Below, piece by piece: positions 14,772 through 22,775 of a DNA stretch of 24,344 nt. Source of the stretch: Peptococcaceae bacterium UBA7185 (lineage in GTDB: Bacteria > Bacillota > Peptococcia > Peptococcales > Peptococcaceae); NCBI GenBank assembly GCA_002491065.1, contig DKVF01000079.1, forward strand, positions 2,119-26,462, read 5' to 3'. Within the stretch, counting starts at the first letter, position 1. The number at the start of each line of letters is the position of its first letter. Under the pieces are notes generated by a model. That model worked only from the letters and a program-made list of their open reading frames with translations, made no database searches and had not been told where the DNA came from. A program made the translations under genes and the position numbers.

Positions 14772-14822
14772 GTTATTTCACTCCTTTCATTGGAGCTGGC
14801 CCTCTAACTAGAGGAACGGCTA

Positions 14823-15359
14823 TTATTTACCGCCAGACTTACCAGCTTTCAATTTCACAACTTCGCCTGCGTAACGGATACCTTTTCCTTTGTAAGGCTC
14901 TGGTTCACGTACGGCACGAATATTTGCTGCCAGGCTGCCGACTTTTTCTTTATCAATACCCTTAACTACGATCTGGGTTGGAGCTGGAACTTCAATTTCC
15001 ATTCCATCTTCCGGTTCAAATTCAACAGGATGAGAATAACCAACCTGCAATACCAGCTTTTTACCCTGCAACTGTGCTCTGTAACCTACACCAACCAGTT
15101 CCAGTGCTTTAGAGTAGCCTTGTGTTACACCGATTACCATGTTATTTAACAAAGTACGGGTCAGACCCCACAATGCGTTTTTGCTGTCGTCTGGGCAAAT
15201 AACTTTTACCTGGCCGTTTTCCTGTTCCAGGATCATATCAGGATGTAATTGTTTTTCCAATTGACCTTTTGGTCCTTTTACAGTTACATGATTACCTTCA
15301 GCAATTGTTACTTCTACGCCGTCAACAATGCTAATAGGAAGTTTACCAATACGGGACAT
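14823..15359 (-). CDS. rplF: 50S ribosomal protein L6
   Basis: 178-residue L6, near the GTPase-associated centre and sarcin-ricin loop. Two repeated L6 domains; MSRIGKLPISI at the start and KGKGIRYAGEVVKLKAGKSGGK at the end are diagnostic. GGAGG lies before ATG. 33 bases after rpsH. Confidence 0.98.
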   Translation of the reverse strand: MSRIGKLPISIVDGVEVTIAEGNHVTVKGPKGQLEKQLHPDMILEQENGQVKVICPDDSKNALWGLTRTLLNNMVIGVTQGYSKALELVGVGYRAQLQGKKLVLQVGYSHPVEFEPEDGMEIEVPAPTQIVVKGIDKEKVGSLAANIRAVREPEPYKGKGIRYAGEVVKLKAGKSGGK

Positions 15360-15392
15360 TTTTGCACCTCCTGAACTACCAGTTTATTGATC

Positions 15393-15791
15393 TTACCATA
15401 CATAACAGATAACTTCGCCGCCTAAGCCTAACTTACGTGCCTCTTTATCTGTCACAATTCCTTTAGATGTAGAGATAATTGCAATCCCCAAACCACCTAA
15501 AACCTTCGGAATCTCATCTTTTTTGCAATACACTTTCAGGCCCGGTTTGCTGATACGTTTCAAGCCAGAAATAACTTTTTCACGATTAGGACCATATTTC
15601 AAGTATACACGAATGATTCCCTGTTTGCCATCTTCAACCTGTTCATAGTCTTTAATGAAACCTTCATTTTTCAAGATTTCAGCTAAAGCAATCTTGGTTT
15701 TGGAAGCAGGAATTTCTACTTTCTCGTGCATAACCATATTTGCATTACGAATTCTTGTTAAAAAATCTGCAATTGGATCTGTCATTACCAT
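15393..15791 (-). CDS. rpsH: 30S ribosomal protein S8
   Basis: 132-residue S8, a primary binder of 16S rRNA helix 21; in Escherichia coli it represses the spc operon. DPIADFLTRIRNA at the start and the C-terminal STSKGIVTDKEARKLGLGGEVICYVW are diagnostic. GGGGG lies before ATG. 30 bases after rpsN; a small TTGGT/ACCAA hairpin spans the rpsN stop in this gap. Confidence 0.98.
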   Translation of the reverse strand: MVMTDPIADFLTRIRNANMVMHEKVEIPASKTKIALAEILKNEGFIKDYEQVEDGKQGIIRVYLKYGPNREKVISGLKRISKPGLKVYCKKDEIPKVLGGLGIAIISTSKGIVTDKEARKLGLGGEVICYVW

Positions 15792-15821
15792 TTACAGCGA
15801 CCCCCTTCCATACATTTGGTT

Positions 15822-16001
15822 TTACCAACTGGATTTCGTTACACCAGGTAGTTGGCCTTTATAAGCTAATTCACGGAAACATACTCTGCAAAGACCGAAT
15901 TTGCGCATATATGCATGTGGACGTCCGCAAACTTTACATCTATTTACTTCTCTCACCTTGTATTTCGGCGCCTTACGCACCTTCATGGATGTTTTTGCCA
16001 C
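15822..16001 (-). CDS. rpsN: 30S ribosomal protein S14, type Z
   Basis: 59-residue S14 of the short, zinc-binding type (often rpsZ/rpsN1). It begins with GTG as (M)AKTSMKVRKAPKYKV and ends FRELAYKGQLPGVTKSSW. The zinc ligands C22, C25, C38 and C41 are in CKVC and CRVC. AGGAGG lies seven bases before GTG. The position between rplE and rpsH is canonical. Confidence 0.97.
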   Translation of the reverse strand: MAKTSMKVRKAPKYKVREVNRCKVCGRPHAYMRKFGLCRVCFRELAYKGQLPGVTKSSW

Positions 16002-16020
16002 AGGATTACCTCCTAATCAA

Positions 16021-16560
16021 TTAACTTGCGAATGGCATGCCCAGAAGTTTCAGAAGTGCTCTACCTTCTTCATCTGTCTTTGCTGTTGTTGCAAAAACAA
16101 TTTCCATCCCTCTGAGTTTATCAATTTTATCATATTCAATTTCAGGGAAAATTAACTGTTCTTTCAGACCCAGGCTGTAGTTTCCTCTACCATCAAAAGA
16201 CTTTGGAGAAACGCCTCTGAAATCACGAACACGTGGCAGAGCTACACTCAGCAGTCTGTCAACGAATTCATACATACGATCGCCGCGCAGAGTTACTTTT
16301 ACACCTACTGGCATACCTTCTCTTAATTTGAAACCAGCAATAGATTTTTTAGCTCTGGTTACAACCGGTTTCTGACCAGTGATCAGAGTCAAATCATTCA
16401 GTGCAGCGTCCAATGCTTTCGGATTCTGTACTGCTTCACCTAACCCAATGTTGATTACCACTTTATCCAACTTTGGAATAGCCATCACATTTGTATATTT
16501 GAATTGTTCCTGCAAACCAGGTACTACTTCATTCAGATATTTTTCTTTTAATCTAGCCAT
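16021..16560 (-). CDS. rplE: 50S ribosomal protein L5
   Basis: 179-residue L5, which binds 5S rRNA and forms the B1b bridge with S13. NVMAIPKLDKVVINIGLGEAV, TRAKKSIAGFKLREGMPVGVKVTLRG and the IEYDKIDKLRGMEIVFATTAKTDEEGRALL end are diagnostic. AGGAGG lies before ATG. 34 bases after rplX. Confidence 0.98.
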   Translation of the reverse strand: MARLKEKYLNEVVPGLQEQFKYTNVMAIPKLDKVVINIGLGEAVQNPKALDAALNDLTLITGQKPVVTRAKKSIAGFKLREGMPVGVKVTLRGDRMYEFVDRLLSVALPRVRDFRGVSPKSFDGRGNYSLGLKEQLIFPEIEYDKIDKLRGMEIVFATTAKTDEEGRALLKLLGMPFAS

Positions 16561-16594
16561 TTCAATATAGCCTCCTTTCCATCAAGACTATTCA

Positions 16595-16909
16595 TTAAAG
16601 TGCCTTGCCACATTTACGGCAAACACGAATTTTTTTACCATTCTCGATGGTGTGCGCTACTCTTACGCCTTTTTTGCAGGTACTGCAGAACGGCATTACG
16701 TTAGATACGTGAATAGCTGCTTCTTTTTCAATAATACCACCCTGTGGCATTTTCTGTGTCGGTTTGGTATGACGTTTTACAACGGCAACACCTTCCACGA
16801 TCACTTTATCCTGGCTTGGGATCACACCGATCACTTTACCAGTCTTGCCTTTATCTTTACCGGCGATTACGATTACCTCATCGCCCTTCTTAACGTTCAT
16901 TTTTGCCAC
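16595..16909 (-). CDS. rplX: 50S ribosomal protein L24
   Basis: 104-residue L24, an assembly initiator at the 5' end of 23S rRNA. The KOW motif lies in KKGDEVIVIAGKDKGKTGKVIGVIP. The C-terminal part carries C75, C78, C97 and C100 (CSTC...CRKC), a likely zinc ribbon. I start at GTG 16909, giving (M)AKMNVKKGD; a TTG five codons upstream would fall on the GGAGGTG ribosome site that serves this GTG. Confidence 0.96.
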   Translation of the reverse strand: MAKMNVKKGDEVIVIAGKDKGKTGKVIGVIPSQDKVIVEGVAVVKRHTKPTQKMPQGGIIEKEAAIHVSNVMPFCSTCKKGVRVAHTIENGKKIRVCRKCGKAL

Positions 16910-16933
16910 TATTTTCACCTCCAAGGCTACGGC

Positions 16934-17302
16934 TTACAGCACTTCAGGAGCCAGAGATACGATTTTCATGAAATCTTTATCACGCAGTTCTCTAGCTACC
17001 GGCCCAAAAATACGGGTTCCTCTTGGACTCTTGTCATCTTTAATGATAACTGCCGCATTTTCACTAAAGCGGATGTAAGAACCATCAGCTCTGCGAACAG
17101 ATTCTTTTGTTCTGACAACTACTGCTTTTACTACATCACCCTTCTTGACAACGCCACCAGGTGTTGCTTCTTTCACAGCAGCAATAATGATATCACCTAC
17201 GGATGCATAACGGCGTCCTGTACCGCCCAGTACACGGATGCACAGTAATTCCTTTGCACCGGTATTGTCACCGACTTTCAGTCTGGTTTCTTGTTGAATC
17301 AT
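16934..17302 (-). CDS. rplN: 50S ribosomal protein L14
   Basis: 122-residue L14 at the subunit interface. MIQQETRLKVGDNTGAKELLCIRVLGG and DKSPRGTRIFGPVARELRDKDFMKIVSLAPEVL are diagnostic, and the length is exactly typical. GGAGG lies before ATG. The 50-base gap after rpsQ is longer than most in the block and contains a weak TTGTG/CACAA hairpin. Confidence 0.98.
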   Translation of the reverse strand: MIQQETRLKVGDNTGAKELLCIRVLGGTGRRYASVGDIIIAAVKEATPGGVVKKGDVVKAVVVRTKESVRRADGSYIRFSENAAVIIKDDKSPRGTRIFGPVARELRDKDFMKIVSLAPEVL

Positions 17303-17352
17303 CTCAGGTTACCTCCTTCCGGCAACATCTCGTTGTGAAAAAACTACACAAC

Positions 17353-17613
17353 TTATACGATGGTAGCCTTTTCAGTAATTTCCACAACACGCCATCTTTT
17401 ATCTTTACTCAGTGGACGTGTTTCCATAATTTTTACTTTATCTCCCACTTTGCAGGCATTTTCTTCGTCATGAGCTTTATATTTTTTAGTCATGGCTGTA
17501 ATTTTGCCATACAGAGGATGACGGAAATGGCTTTCGACAGAAACTGTTACAGTTTTGTCCATTTTGTCGCTTACAACAACGCCGTAGCGAACTTTACGAT
17601 TTCCTCTTTCCAC
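17353..17613 (-). CDS. rpsQ: 30S ribosomal protein S17
   Basis: 86-residue S17, an OB-fold primary 16S rRNA binder. GVVVSDKMDKTVTVSVESHFRHPLYGKI and the KAHDEENACKVGDKVKIMETRPLSKDKRWRVVEI block are diagnostic. GAGG lies before ATG. 22 bases after rpmC. Confidence 0.98.
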   Translation of the reverse strand: MERGNRKVRYGVVVSDKMDKTVTVSVESHFRHPLYGKITAMTKKYKAHDEENACKVGDKVKIMETRPLSKDKRWRVVEITEKATIV

Positions 17614-17635
17614 GTTGTAACCTCCTCACTTGAGC

Positions 17636-17836
17636 CTAGGCCTGTTCTTTAATTTCACGTTCCCGTAAGATTGTTTTTGCTTTTGCGATATCCTTACGGA
17701 TTTCTTTAATCTTCATTGGATTTTCTAACTGGCCAGTAGCCATCTGGAAACGCAAATTAAAAAGTTCTTCTTTGAGATCTACAACCTTCTTTTCCAGTTC
17801 AGCTGTACTTAAGTCTCTCAATGCATTAACCTTCAT
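17636..17836 (-). CDS. rpmC: 50S ribosomal protein L29
   Basis: 66-residue two-helix L29 near the polypeptide exit tunnel, where nascent-chain factors dock. The start MKVNALRDLSTAELEKK and the middle NLRFQMATGQLENPMKIKEIRKDIA are diagnostic. Its ATG lies 11 bases inside the end of rplP, so translation is probably coupled. Confidence 0.98.
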   Translation of the reverse strand: MKVNALRDLSTAELEKKVVDLKEELFNLRFQMATGQLENPMKIKEIRKDIAKAKTILREREIKEQA

Positions 17837-18254
17837 TTACGTCACCGCCTTCACGTTTTACAAATTTACATTTGATTGGCAATTTATGCATTGCCAAACG
17901 CAATGCTTCTCTGGCTACTTCTTCAGGAACGCCAGCCAATTCAAACATTACTTTGCCCGGTTTTACTACTGCAACCCAATAATCTGGAGCACCTTTCCCG
18001 GAACCCATACGTACTTCAGCAGGTTTTGCTGTAACAGGCTGGTCTGGGAAAATTTTAATCCATACTTTACCACCACGTTTAATATAACGTGTCATTGCAA
18101 TACGAGCCGCTTCGATCTGGCGGTTTGTAATCCATGCGCCTTCTAACGCCTGCAGACCATAATCGCCGTATGTTACTTTTGTACCTTTATGTGCTTCACC
18201 CTTCAGGCTCGCACGATGTGGTCTACGCCATTTTACTCTCTTTGGCACCAACAT
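17826..18254 (-). CDS. rplP: 50S ribosomal protein L16
   Basis: 142-residue L16, which helps place the A-site tRNA acceptor arm. MLVPKRVKWRRPHR, the basic LEAARIAMTRYIKRGGKVWIKIFPD-like block and the MGSGKGAPDYWVAVVKPGKVMFEL loop are diagnostic. It starts 2 bases after rpsC and overlaps rpmC by 11 bases. Confidence 0.98.
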   Translation of the reverse strand: MLVPKRVKWRRPHRASLKGEAHKGTKVTYGDYGLQALEGAWITNRQIEAARIAMTRYIKRGGKVWIKIFPDQPVTAKPAEVRMGSGKGAPDYWVAVVKPGKVMFELAGVPEEVAREALRLAMHKLPIKCKFVKREGGDVNEG

Positions 18255-18256
18255 GA

Positions 18257-18922
18257 TTAGTTGCCTCCTTCCTTAGCTTGAGCATTTTTCGCTTCAGGAA
18301 GAACTTCCCCTTTGTAGATCCAAACTTTTACACCGATTTTTCCATAAGTTGTATCTGCTTCTGCAAAACCATAATCAATGTCAGCCCGTAATGTATGCAA
18401 AGGCACTTTGCCTTCACTATACCATTCTGTACGAGCGATATCAGCACCAGCCAGACGTCCAGAGATTGCAATTTTGATGCCCTCTGCACCGGATTTCAAA
18501 GCTCTGCCAACAGCCTGTTTCATGGCTCTGCGGAATGCTACACGTTTTACCAACTGTGCAGCAGTAGCTTCAGCAACTAACTGTGCATTTGCTTCTGGTT
18601 TCTTTACTTCCTGGATATTGATATTTACCTGTTTACCTGTCATAGCTTCCAGTTCTTTGCGCAGTTTTTCGATTTCAGAACCTTTTGCGCCGATTACGAT
18701 ACCAGGTCTTGCTGTATGAATTGTCACTCTCAGTTTTGTATTACCAGTTCTTTCAGTGATAATTTCAGAAACGCCGCTCTCAAATAATTTAGCTTTTACA
18801 AATTTACGGACCTTCAGATCTTCATGGAGGAGTTCTACATAATTCTTATCAGCATACCATCTAGCGTCCCAATCTCTAATAACGCCGATACGCATTCCTT
18901 TAGGACTTACCTTTTGACCCAC
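18257..18922 (-). CDS. rpsC: 30S ribosomal protein S3
   Basis: 221-residue S3 at the mRNA entry site, part of the ribosomal helicase. MGQKVSPKGMRIGVIRDWDARWYA, the KH type-2 motif with VIGAKGSEIEKL, and RAMKQAVGRALKSGAEGIKI are diagnostic. GTG start with AGGAGGG ahead. 14 bases after rplV. Confidence 0.98.
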   Translation of the reverse strand: MGQKVSPKGMRIGVIRDWDARWYADKNYVELLHEDLKVRKFVKAKLFESGVSEIITERTGNTKLRVTIHTARPGIVIGAKGSEIEKLRKELEAMTGKQVNINIQEVKKPEANAQLVAEATAAQLVKRVAFRRAMKQAVGRALKSGAEGIKIAISGRLAGADIARTEWYSEGKVPLHTLRADIDYGFAEADTTYGKIGVKVWIYKGEVLPEAKNAQAKEGGN

Positions 18923-18936
18923 TGCGTGATCCCTCC

Positions 18937-19269
18937 TTATTTTTCGCTAACCATTACTGTAATATGGCTTGTTCTCTTGCGGATACCATCCGCTCTGCCC
19001 ATTGCTCTGGGTTTAAATCTTTTTAAAGAAGCCCCTTGATCAACGTAGGCTGTGCTGACATACAAATCATCAACATTCATGTTGTAGTTATGTTCAGCAT
19101 TTGCCACTGCAGACTTCAATACTTTTTCTACTAATGCAGCACCTTTATGTGGTGTGAATTTTAAAATCGCGTATGCTTCTCCAACGCTTTTTCCGCGAAT
19201 CAGGTCAACAACCTGACGAGCTTTTCTAGGAGAAATTCTAACGAATTTAGCGACAGCTTTCGCTTCCAT
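18937..19269 (-). CDS. rplV: 50S ribosomal protein L22
   Basis: 110-residue L22, whose extended beta-hairpin lines the exit tunnel. KFVRISPRKARQVVDLIRGKSVGEA and the tip region KRFKPRAMGRADGIRKRTSHITVMVSE are diagnostic. The tip loop, the site of macrolide-resistance changes in other species, looks complete. GAGGGGG lies before ATG. Confidence 0.98.
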   Translation of the reverse strand: MEAKAVAKFVRISPRKARQVVDLIRGKSVGEAYAILKFTPHKGAALVEKVLKSAVANAEHNYNMNVDDLYVSTAYVDQGASLKRFKPRAMGRADGIRKRTSHITVMVSEK

Positions 19270-19291
19270 TGCGAAACCCCCTCTCTTATTT

Positions 19292-19576
19292 CTACTTCAA
19301 GGAAGTCGACCGTTCGGTGTGATCACCGTGGCCTTTAAAAGTACGTGTTGGCGCAAATTCGCCCAGTTTATGACCTACCATATCTTCAGTTACATAAACA
19401 GGCACATGTTTACGACCATCATGAACAGCAATTGTATGACCGATGAATTCAGGGAAGATTGTAGAACTACGAGACCATGTTTTGATGACTTTTTTGTCAC
19501 CGGATTCATTCATGGCTACGATTCTGTTGTACAATTTTTCTTCAACATAAGGCCCTTTTTTCAATGATCTACTCAT
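19292..19576 (-). CDS. rpsS: 30S ribosomal protein S19
   Basis: 94-residue S19 of the 30S head. MSRSLKKGPYVEEKL, TWSRSSTIFPEFIGHTIAVHDGRKHVPVYV and the FAPTRTFKGH end are diagnostic. Purine-rich GGGAGG lies before ATG. 31 bases after rplB. Confidence 0.98.
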   Translation of the reverse strand: MSRSLKKGPYVEEKLYNRIVAMNESGDKKVIKTWSRSSTIFPEFIGHTIAVHDGRKHVPVYVTEDMVGHKLGEFAPTRTFKGHGDHTERSTSLK

Positions 19577-19607
19577 GAGGATATTTGCCTCCCTTCGCGC
19601 AAGCTAC

Positions 19608-20438
19608 TTATTTCTTGCGTGATTTAACAATATATTTATCGTTTACATTATTTTTCTTGCGAGTATTCCCGCCATGTGCAGATTTACCCCATGGGCTAAC
19701 CGGGCACTTACGGCCTACTGGAGCGCGACCTTCACCACCACCATGCGGGTGATCGTTCGGGTTCATAACAGAACCGCGTACGGTAGGTCTTACACCCATC
19801 CAACGGGTACGACCAGCTTTACCAATGTTGATGATTTCATGTTCCAAATTGCCAACCTGCCCTACAGTAGCACGGCATCTCACCAACACCAATCTCATTT
19901 CGCCAGATGGCAGTCTCAGAGTCGCATATTTGCCTTCCTTTGCCATCAGCTGTGCGGAAGCGCCTGCTGCACGGCATAACTGCGCACCTTTTTCAGGTTT
20001 TAATTCAACGTTGTGAATTACAGTACCAACCGGAATATTGTCGATAGGTAAGCAGTTGCCAACTTTGATATCAGATTCTGGACCGGATACAACCATGTCC
20101 CCAACTTTTAAGCCATTTGGTGCGATGATATATCTCTTTTCTCCATCTACATAGTTCAACAGCGCGATACGTGCAGAACGGTTTGGATCATATTCAATCG
20201 TAGCAACTCTGGCTGGAATATTGTCTTTATTACGTTTAAAGTCAATTACCCGGTATTGTCTCTTGTGACCGCCACCGTGATGACGAACAGTGATGCAACC
20301 TTGTGCATTTCTACCAGCTTTTTTCTTCATAGGAGCCAGTAAGGATTTTTCTGGTTTGCTCGCTGTAATTTCCTCAAATGCGGAAACAGTCATCTGACGT
20401 CTACCAGGAGAAGTAGGCTTAAAACTTTTTACTGCCAT
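19608..20438 (-). CDS. rplB: 50S ribosomal protein L2
   Basis: 276-residue L2, essential for subunit association and close to the peptidyl transferase centre. SLLAPMKKKAGRNAQGCITVRHHGGGHKR, the NPNDHPHGGGEGRAPVGRKCPVSPWGK block (holding the conserved histidine of the HGGG segment) and the C-terminal end VKSRKK are diagnostic. AAGGAGGG lies before ATG. 40 bases after rplW. Confidence 0.98.
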   Translation of the reverse strand: MAVKSFKPTSPGRRQMTVSAFEEITASKPEKSLLAPMKKKAGRNAQGCITVRHHGGGHKRQYRVIDFKRNKDNIPARVATIEYDPNRSARIALLNYVDGEKRYIIAPNGLKVGDMVVSGPESDIKVGNCLPIDNIPVGTVIHNVELKPEKGAQLCRAAGASAQLMAKEGKYATLRLPSGEMRLVLVRCRATVGQVGNLEHEIINIGKAGRTRWMGVRPTVRGSVMNPNDHPHGGGEGRAPVGRKCPVSPWGKSAHGGNTRKKNNVNDKYIVKSRKK

Positions 20439-20478
20439 TGCAGTTCCCTCCTTCTGGATTATATCAAATTATTTCAGA

Positions 20479-20763
20479 TTACATACCTTCAAAAATTTCA
20501 ATGCTATCGCCTTCAGCTAACTGTACAATAGCTTTCTTGTAATCAGAAGTTTTGCCTTCATAACGCCCCATACGTTTTACTTTGCCCTTTGTGCGAACAG
20601 TGTTGACACCAACAACCTTTACTTTGAAGATTTCTTCAACAGCTTTTTTGATTTCAATCTTATTTGCGCTCAAAGCTACTTTGAAAACATATTTGTTGTG
20701 TTCCATCAAGGATACAGATTTTTCTGTTACAACAGGCTTAATAATGATATCACGTGCTTCCAT
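20479..20763 (-). CDS. rplW: 50S ribosomal protein L23
   Basis: 94-residue L23, the docking site at the exit tunnel for trigger factor and SRP. MEARDIIIKPVVTEKSVSLMEHNKYVFKVALSANKIEIKKAVEEIFKVKV and the TVRTKGKVKRMGRYEG loop are diagnostic. ATG 20763 is chosen over an upstream start inside rplD, since it gives the family N-terminus and follows GGAGG. Only 1 base separates it from the rplD stop. Confidence 0.98.
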   Translation of the reverse strand: MEARDIIIKPVVTEKSVSLMEHNKYVFKVALSANKIEIKKAVEEIFKVKVVGVNTVRTKGKVKRMGRYEGKTSDYKKAIVQLAEGDSIEIFEGM

Positions 20764-20764
20764 G

Positions 20765-21388
20765 TTATGCCAGCACCTCCTCAACCTTTGCGATTGCATC
20801 TTTGGTGATAATCAACTTGTTGTGGGCTAACACATCATACACATTGATAGATGCAGCAGCTACCGGTGTAATCCCTTCAATATTACGAGCGGATTTTATT
20901 ACATTTTCATCCACGTCAGCGGTAACAACTAATGCTTTTGCATCAACATGTAATGCATTCAAAACTTTCACCATTTCTTTTGTTTTTGGCTGGTCAAAGT
21001 TCAGTGTATCTAATACGATAATTTCGTTTTCTGCGACTTTACTGGAAAGAACAGATTTTAATGCAAGACGTCTCTTTTTCTTTGGAATAGAATAGCTGTA
21101 TTCTCTTGGTTTCGGCCCAAAGATAATTGCACCGCCACGCCATAATGGAGAGCGGGATGTACCAACTCTGGCACGACCAGTTCCTTTCTGTCTCCAAGGT
21201 TTGCGGCCACCGCCTCTCACTTCACCTCTGGATTTTGTGCAGTGAGTACCCTGGCGCCAGCTAGCCATCTGCATCACAACAGCTTCATGTACAACGCTTT
21301 CGTTTGGCTCAATACCGAACACTGCATCATTCAGTTCAATTTCACCAACCTGATTGCCTTCTACATTTAATAAAGCTACTTTTGGCAT
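20765..21388 (-). CDS. rplD: 50S ribosomal protein L4
   Basis: 207-residue L4, an assembly protein with a tunnel-lining loop; in gamma-proteobacteria it represses the S10 operon. The loop and core THCTKSRGEVRGGGRKPWRQKGTGRARVGTSRSPLWRGG are diagnostic. ATG 21388 is chosen over an upstream GTG nine codons earlier because AAAGGAGG lies nine bases before it and the protein then starts MPKVALLNVEG. Confidence 0.98.
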   Translation of the reverse strand: MPKVALLNVEGNQVGEIELNDAVFGIEPNESVVHEAVVMQMASWRQGTHCTKSRGEVRGGGRKPWRQKGTGRARVGTSRSPLWRGGAIIFGPKPREYSYSIPKKKRRLALKSVLSSKVAENEIIVLDTLNFDQPKTKEMVKVLNALHVDAKALVVTADVDENVIKSARNIEGITPVAAASINVYDVLAHNKLIITKDAIAKVEEVLA

Positions 21389-21418
21389 TTGTAGTTTCCT
21401 CCTTTCTTGCGACACTAA

Positions 21419-22045
21419 TTATTTCGCTTTTACAGCACTCTTAATCGTAATCATAGATTTGTTAGGACCAGGTACAGAACCCTTCACTAACAGTAAGTTG
21501 CGTTCAGCGTCTACCTTTACTACCTGCAGATTCTGAACTGTAATTTTCAGACCACCCATGCGGCCCGGCAGTTGACGGCCTTTAAATACATGGTTTGGGC
21601 CCAACGCTCCCAGTGAACCAGAACGGCGGTGATATTTAGAGCCATGGCCCATAGGCCCTCTGGACTGACCGCAACGTTTGATACTACCCTGGAATCCTTT
21701 ACCTTTGCTGATTCCTGTTGCATCAATCATATCGCCCACTTCAAATGTATCGGCTTTGATTACCTGACCCAACTGATATTCAGCAGCATTATCTACGCGG
21801 AATTCTCTCAAGTATCTCATTGGTTTTGCCTGTGCTTTTGCAAAGTGACCTTTCTGAGGTTTATTTGCGCGTACTTCTTTAATTTCATCAAAACCAAGCT
21901 GAATGGCTTCATAACCATCATTATCGTTAGTTTTTGTTTGGATGACTGTGCAAGGACCTGCTTCAATGACTGTTACAGGAATTGCTTTACCTTCTGGAGA
22001 AAAGATCTGAGTCATACCAATCTTTTTACCTAAAATAGCTTTCAT
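21419..22045 (-). CDS. rplC: 50S ribosomal protein L3
   Basis: 208-residue L3, which with L24 starts 50S assembly. MKAILGKKIGMTQIFSPEGKAIPVTVIEAGPC, the KGKGFQGSIKRCGQSRGPMGHGSKYHRRSGSLG loop that reaches the peptidyl transferase centre, and RMGGLKITVQNLQVV are diagnostic. AAGGAGG lies seven bases before ATG. 29 bases after rpsJ. Confidence 0.98.
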   Translation of the reverse strand: MKAILGKKIGMTQIFSPEGKAIPVTVIEAGPCTVIQTKTNDNDGYEAIQLGFDEIKEVRANKPQKGHFAKAQAKPMRYLREFRVDNAAEYQLGQVIKADTFEVGDMIDATGISKGKGFQGSIKRCGQSRGPMGHGSKYHRRSGSLGALGPNHVFKGRQLPGRMGGLKITVQNLQVVKVDAERNLLLVKGSVPGPNKSMITIKSAVKAK

Positions 22046-22074
22046 TTTGCCACCTCCTTAAACTTCGCAAACGA

Positions 22075-22383
22075 TTATAATTTAATTTCGATTTCAACGC
22101 CGGATGGTAAATCCAAACGCATCAGAGCTTCAACAGTCTTAGAATTGTGATCGAAAATATCGATCAAACGTTTATGTGTTCTCATTTCGAACTGTTCTCT
22201 GGAGTCTTTGTTTACATGAGGAGATCTCAAAATTGTAAACACATTTTTTTCGGTCGGCAGTGGAACCGGACCGGAAACCTTGGCTCCTGTTTTCTTCGCT
22301 GTTTCAACGATTTTCTGTGCAGACTGATCTAACAATTTATGATCGAATGCTTTCAAACGAATTCTGATTTTTTGCTTTGCCAT
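22075..22383 (-). CDS. rpsJ: 30S ribosomal protein S10
   Basis: 102-residue S10, also the antitermination factor NusE. KIRIRLKAFDHKLLDQSAQKIVETAKKTGAKVSGPVPLPTEKNVFTILRSPHVNKDSREQFEMRTHKRLIDI is the diagnostic core. AAGGAGGG lies before ATG. It is the first gene of the S10-spc-alpha block; tuf, fusA, rpsG and rpsL, which often precede it, are absent, and the next gene upstream is a divergent regulator. Confidence 0.98.
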   Translation of the reverse strand: MAKQKIRIRLKAFDHKLLDQSAQKIVETAKKTGAKVSGPVPLPTEKNVFTILRSPHVNKDSREQFEMRTHKRLIDIFDHNSKTVEALMRLDLPSGVEIEIKL

Positions 22384-22501
22384 GTTTTTCCCTCCTTCGC
22401 GCCCGATTAACGGACATTCTCCACGGAAATTACCTAGTACACGGGGTCTGGCGTGTCGCCGCGCCTAGCAACCTTCCGCTTCATCGCCTGTCTTACGCAA
22501 C
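22384..22501 (-). promoter_or_regulatory. Structured leader of the S10 operon
   Basis: About 118 nt from the predicted start to the rpsJ ATG, without an open frame. On the RNA strand CGGAAGGUUGCUAG (22478-22465) faces CUAGGUAAUUUCCG (22437-22424), pairing at both ends with mismatches in the middle. Inside it ACACG (22456-22452) pairs with CGUGU (22443-22439), and GGCG/CGCC is an alternative. The position fits a ribosomal-protein autoregulatory leader; which protein binds is not visible. Confidence 0.55.
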
Positions 22502-22507
22502 TTCTCA

Positions 22508-22536
22508 ATCTTATCATACTGAAAATACATTTGCAA
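22508..22536 (-). promoter_or_regulatory. Promoter of the S10-spc-alpha operon
   Basis: TTGCAA (22536-22531), a 17-base spacer and TAAGAT (22513-22508). It is the best sigma-A match between rpsJ and the divergent regulator. The gene-free stretch 22384-22775 holds this promoter, the leader above, and the regulator's own promoter; between the two promoters (22537-22669) I see only AT-rich DNA. Confidence 0.65.
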
Positions 22537-22669
22537 GGCTTTTTTTCGCTGCTTTGCACATTTTTTCACCATGTTTTCATTATTTTTCTTTATAGTATAC
22601 ACATAAAAGATTCTTGTTCATACAGCAGCCTTTTTCACTACACCAAACGGACTTTTTCCTCCCTTTTTC

Positions 22670-22691
22670 AAATATTCATCAATAAATATTT
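22670..22691. promoter_or_regulatory. Inverted repeat, possible MarR operator
   Basis: AAATATT (22670-22676) and AATATTT (22685-22691) with an 8-base spacer, about 26 bases before the -35 box of the regulator gene. Size and symmetry suit a MarR-family dimer, but the DNA here is AT-rich and chance is a real alternative. Confidence 0.25.
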
Positions 22692-22716
22692 TCACAATAG
22701 TTTACCGAAACACAAA

Positions 22717-22745
22717 TTGACTTTTTCCTACATTATAGATATACT
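22717..22745 (+). promoter_or_regulatory. Promoter of the MarR-family gene
   Basis: TTGACT (22717-22722), a 17-base spacer and TATACT (22740-22745), 30 bases before the chosen start codon. Confidence 0.72.
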
Positions 22746-22775
22746 TAAACCAATAACACAGAAGAGGTGAGCCTT

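Noticed and set aside
14801..14814. Inverted repeat CCTCTA-AC-TAGAGG between rplF and rplR
   Set aside because: Too short a loop for a stable RNA hairpin without opening pairs and no T run; not supported as a terminator or regulator.
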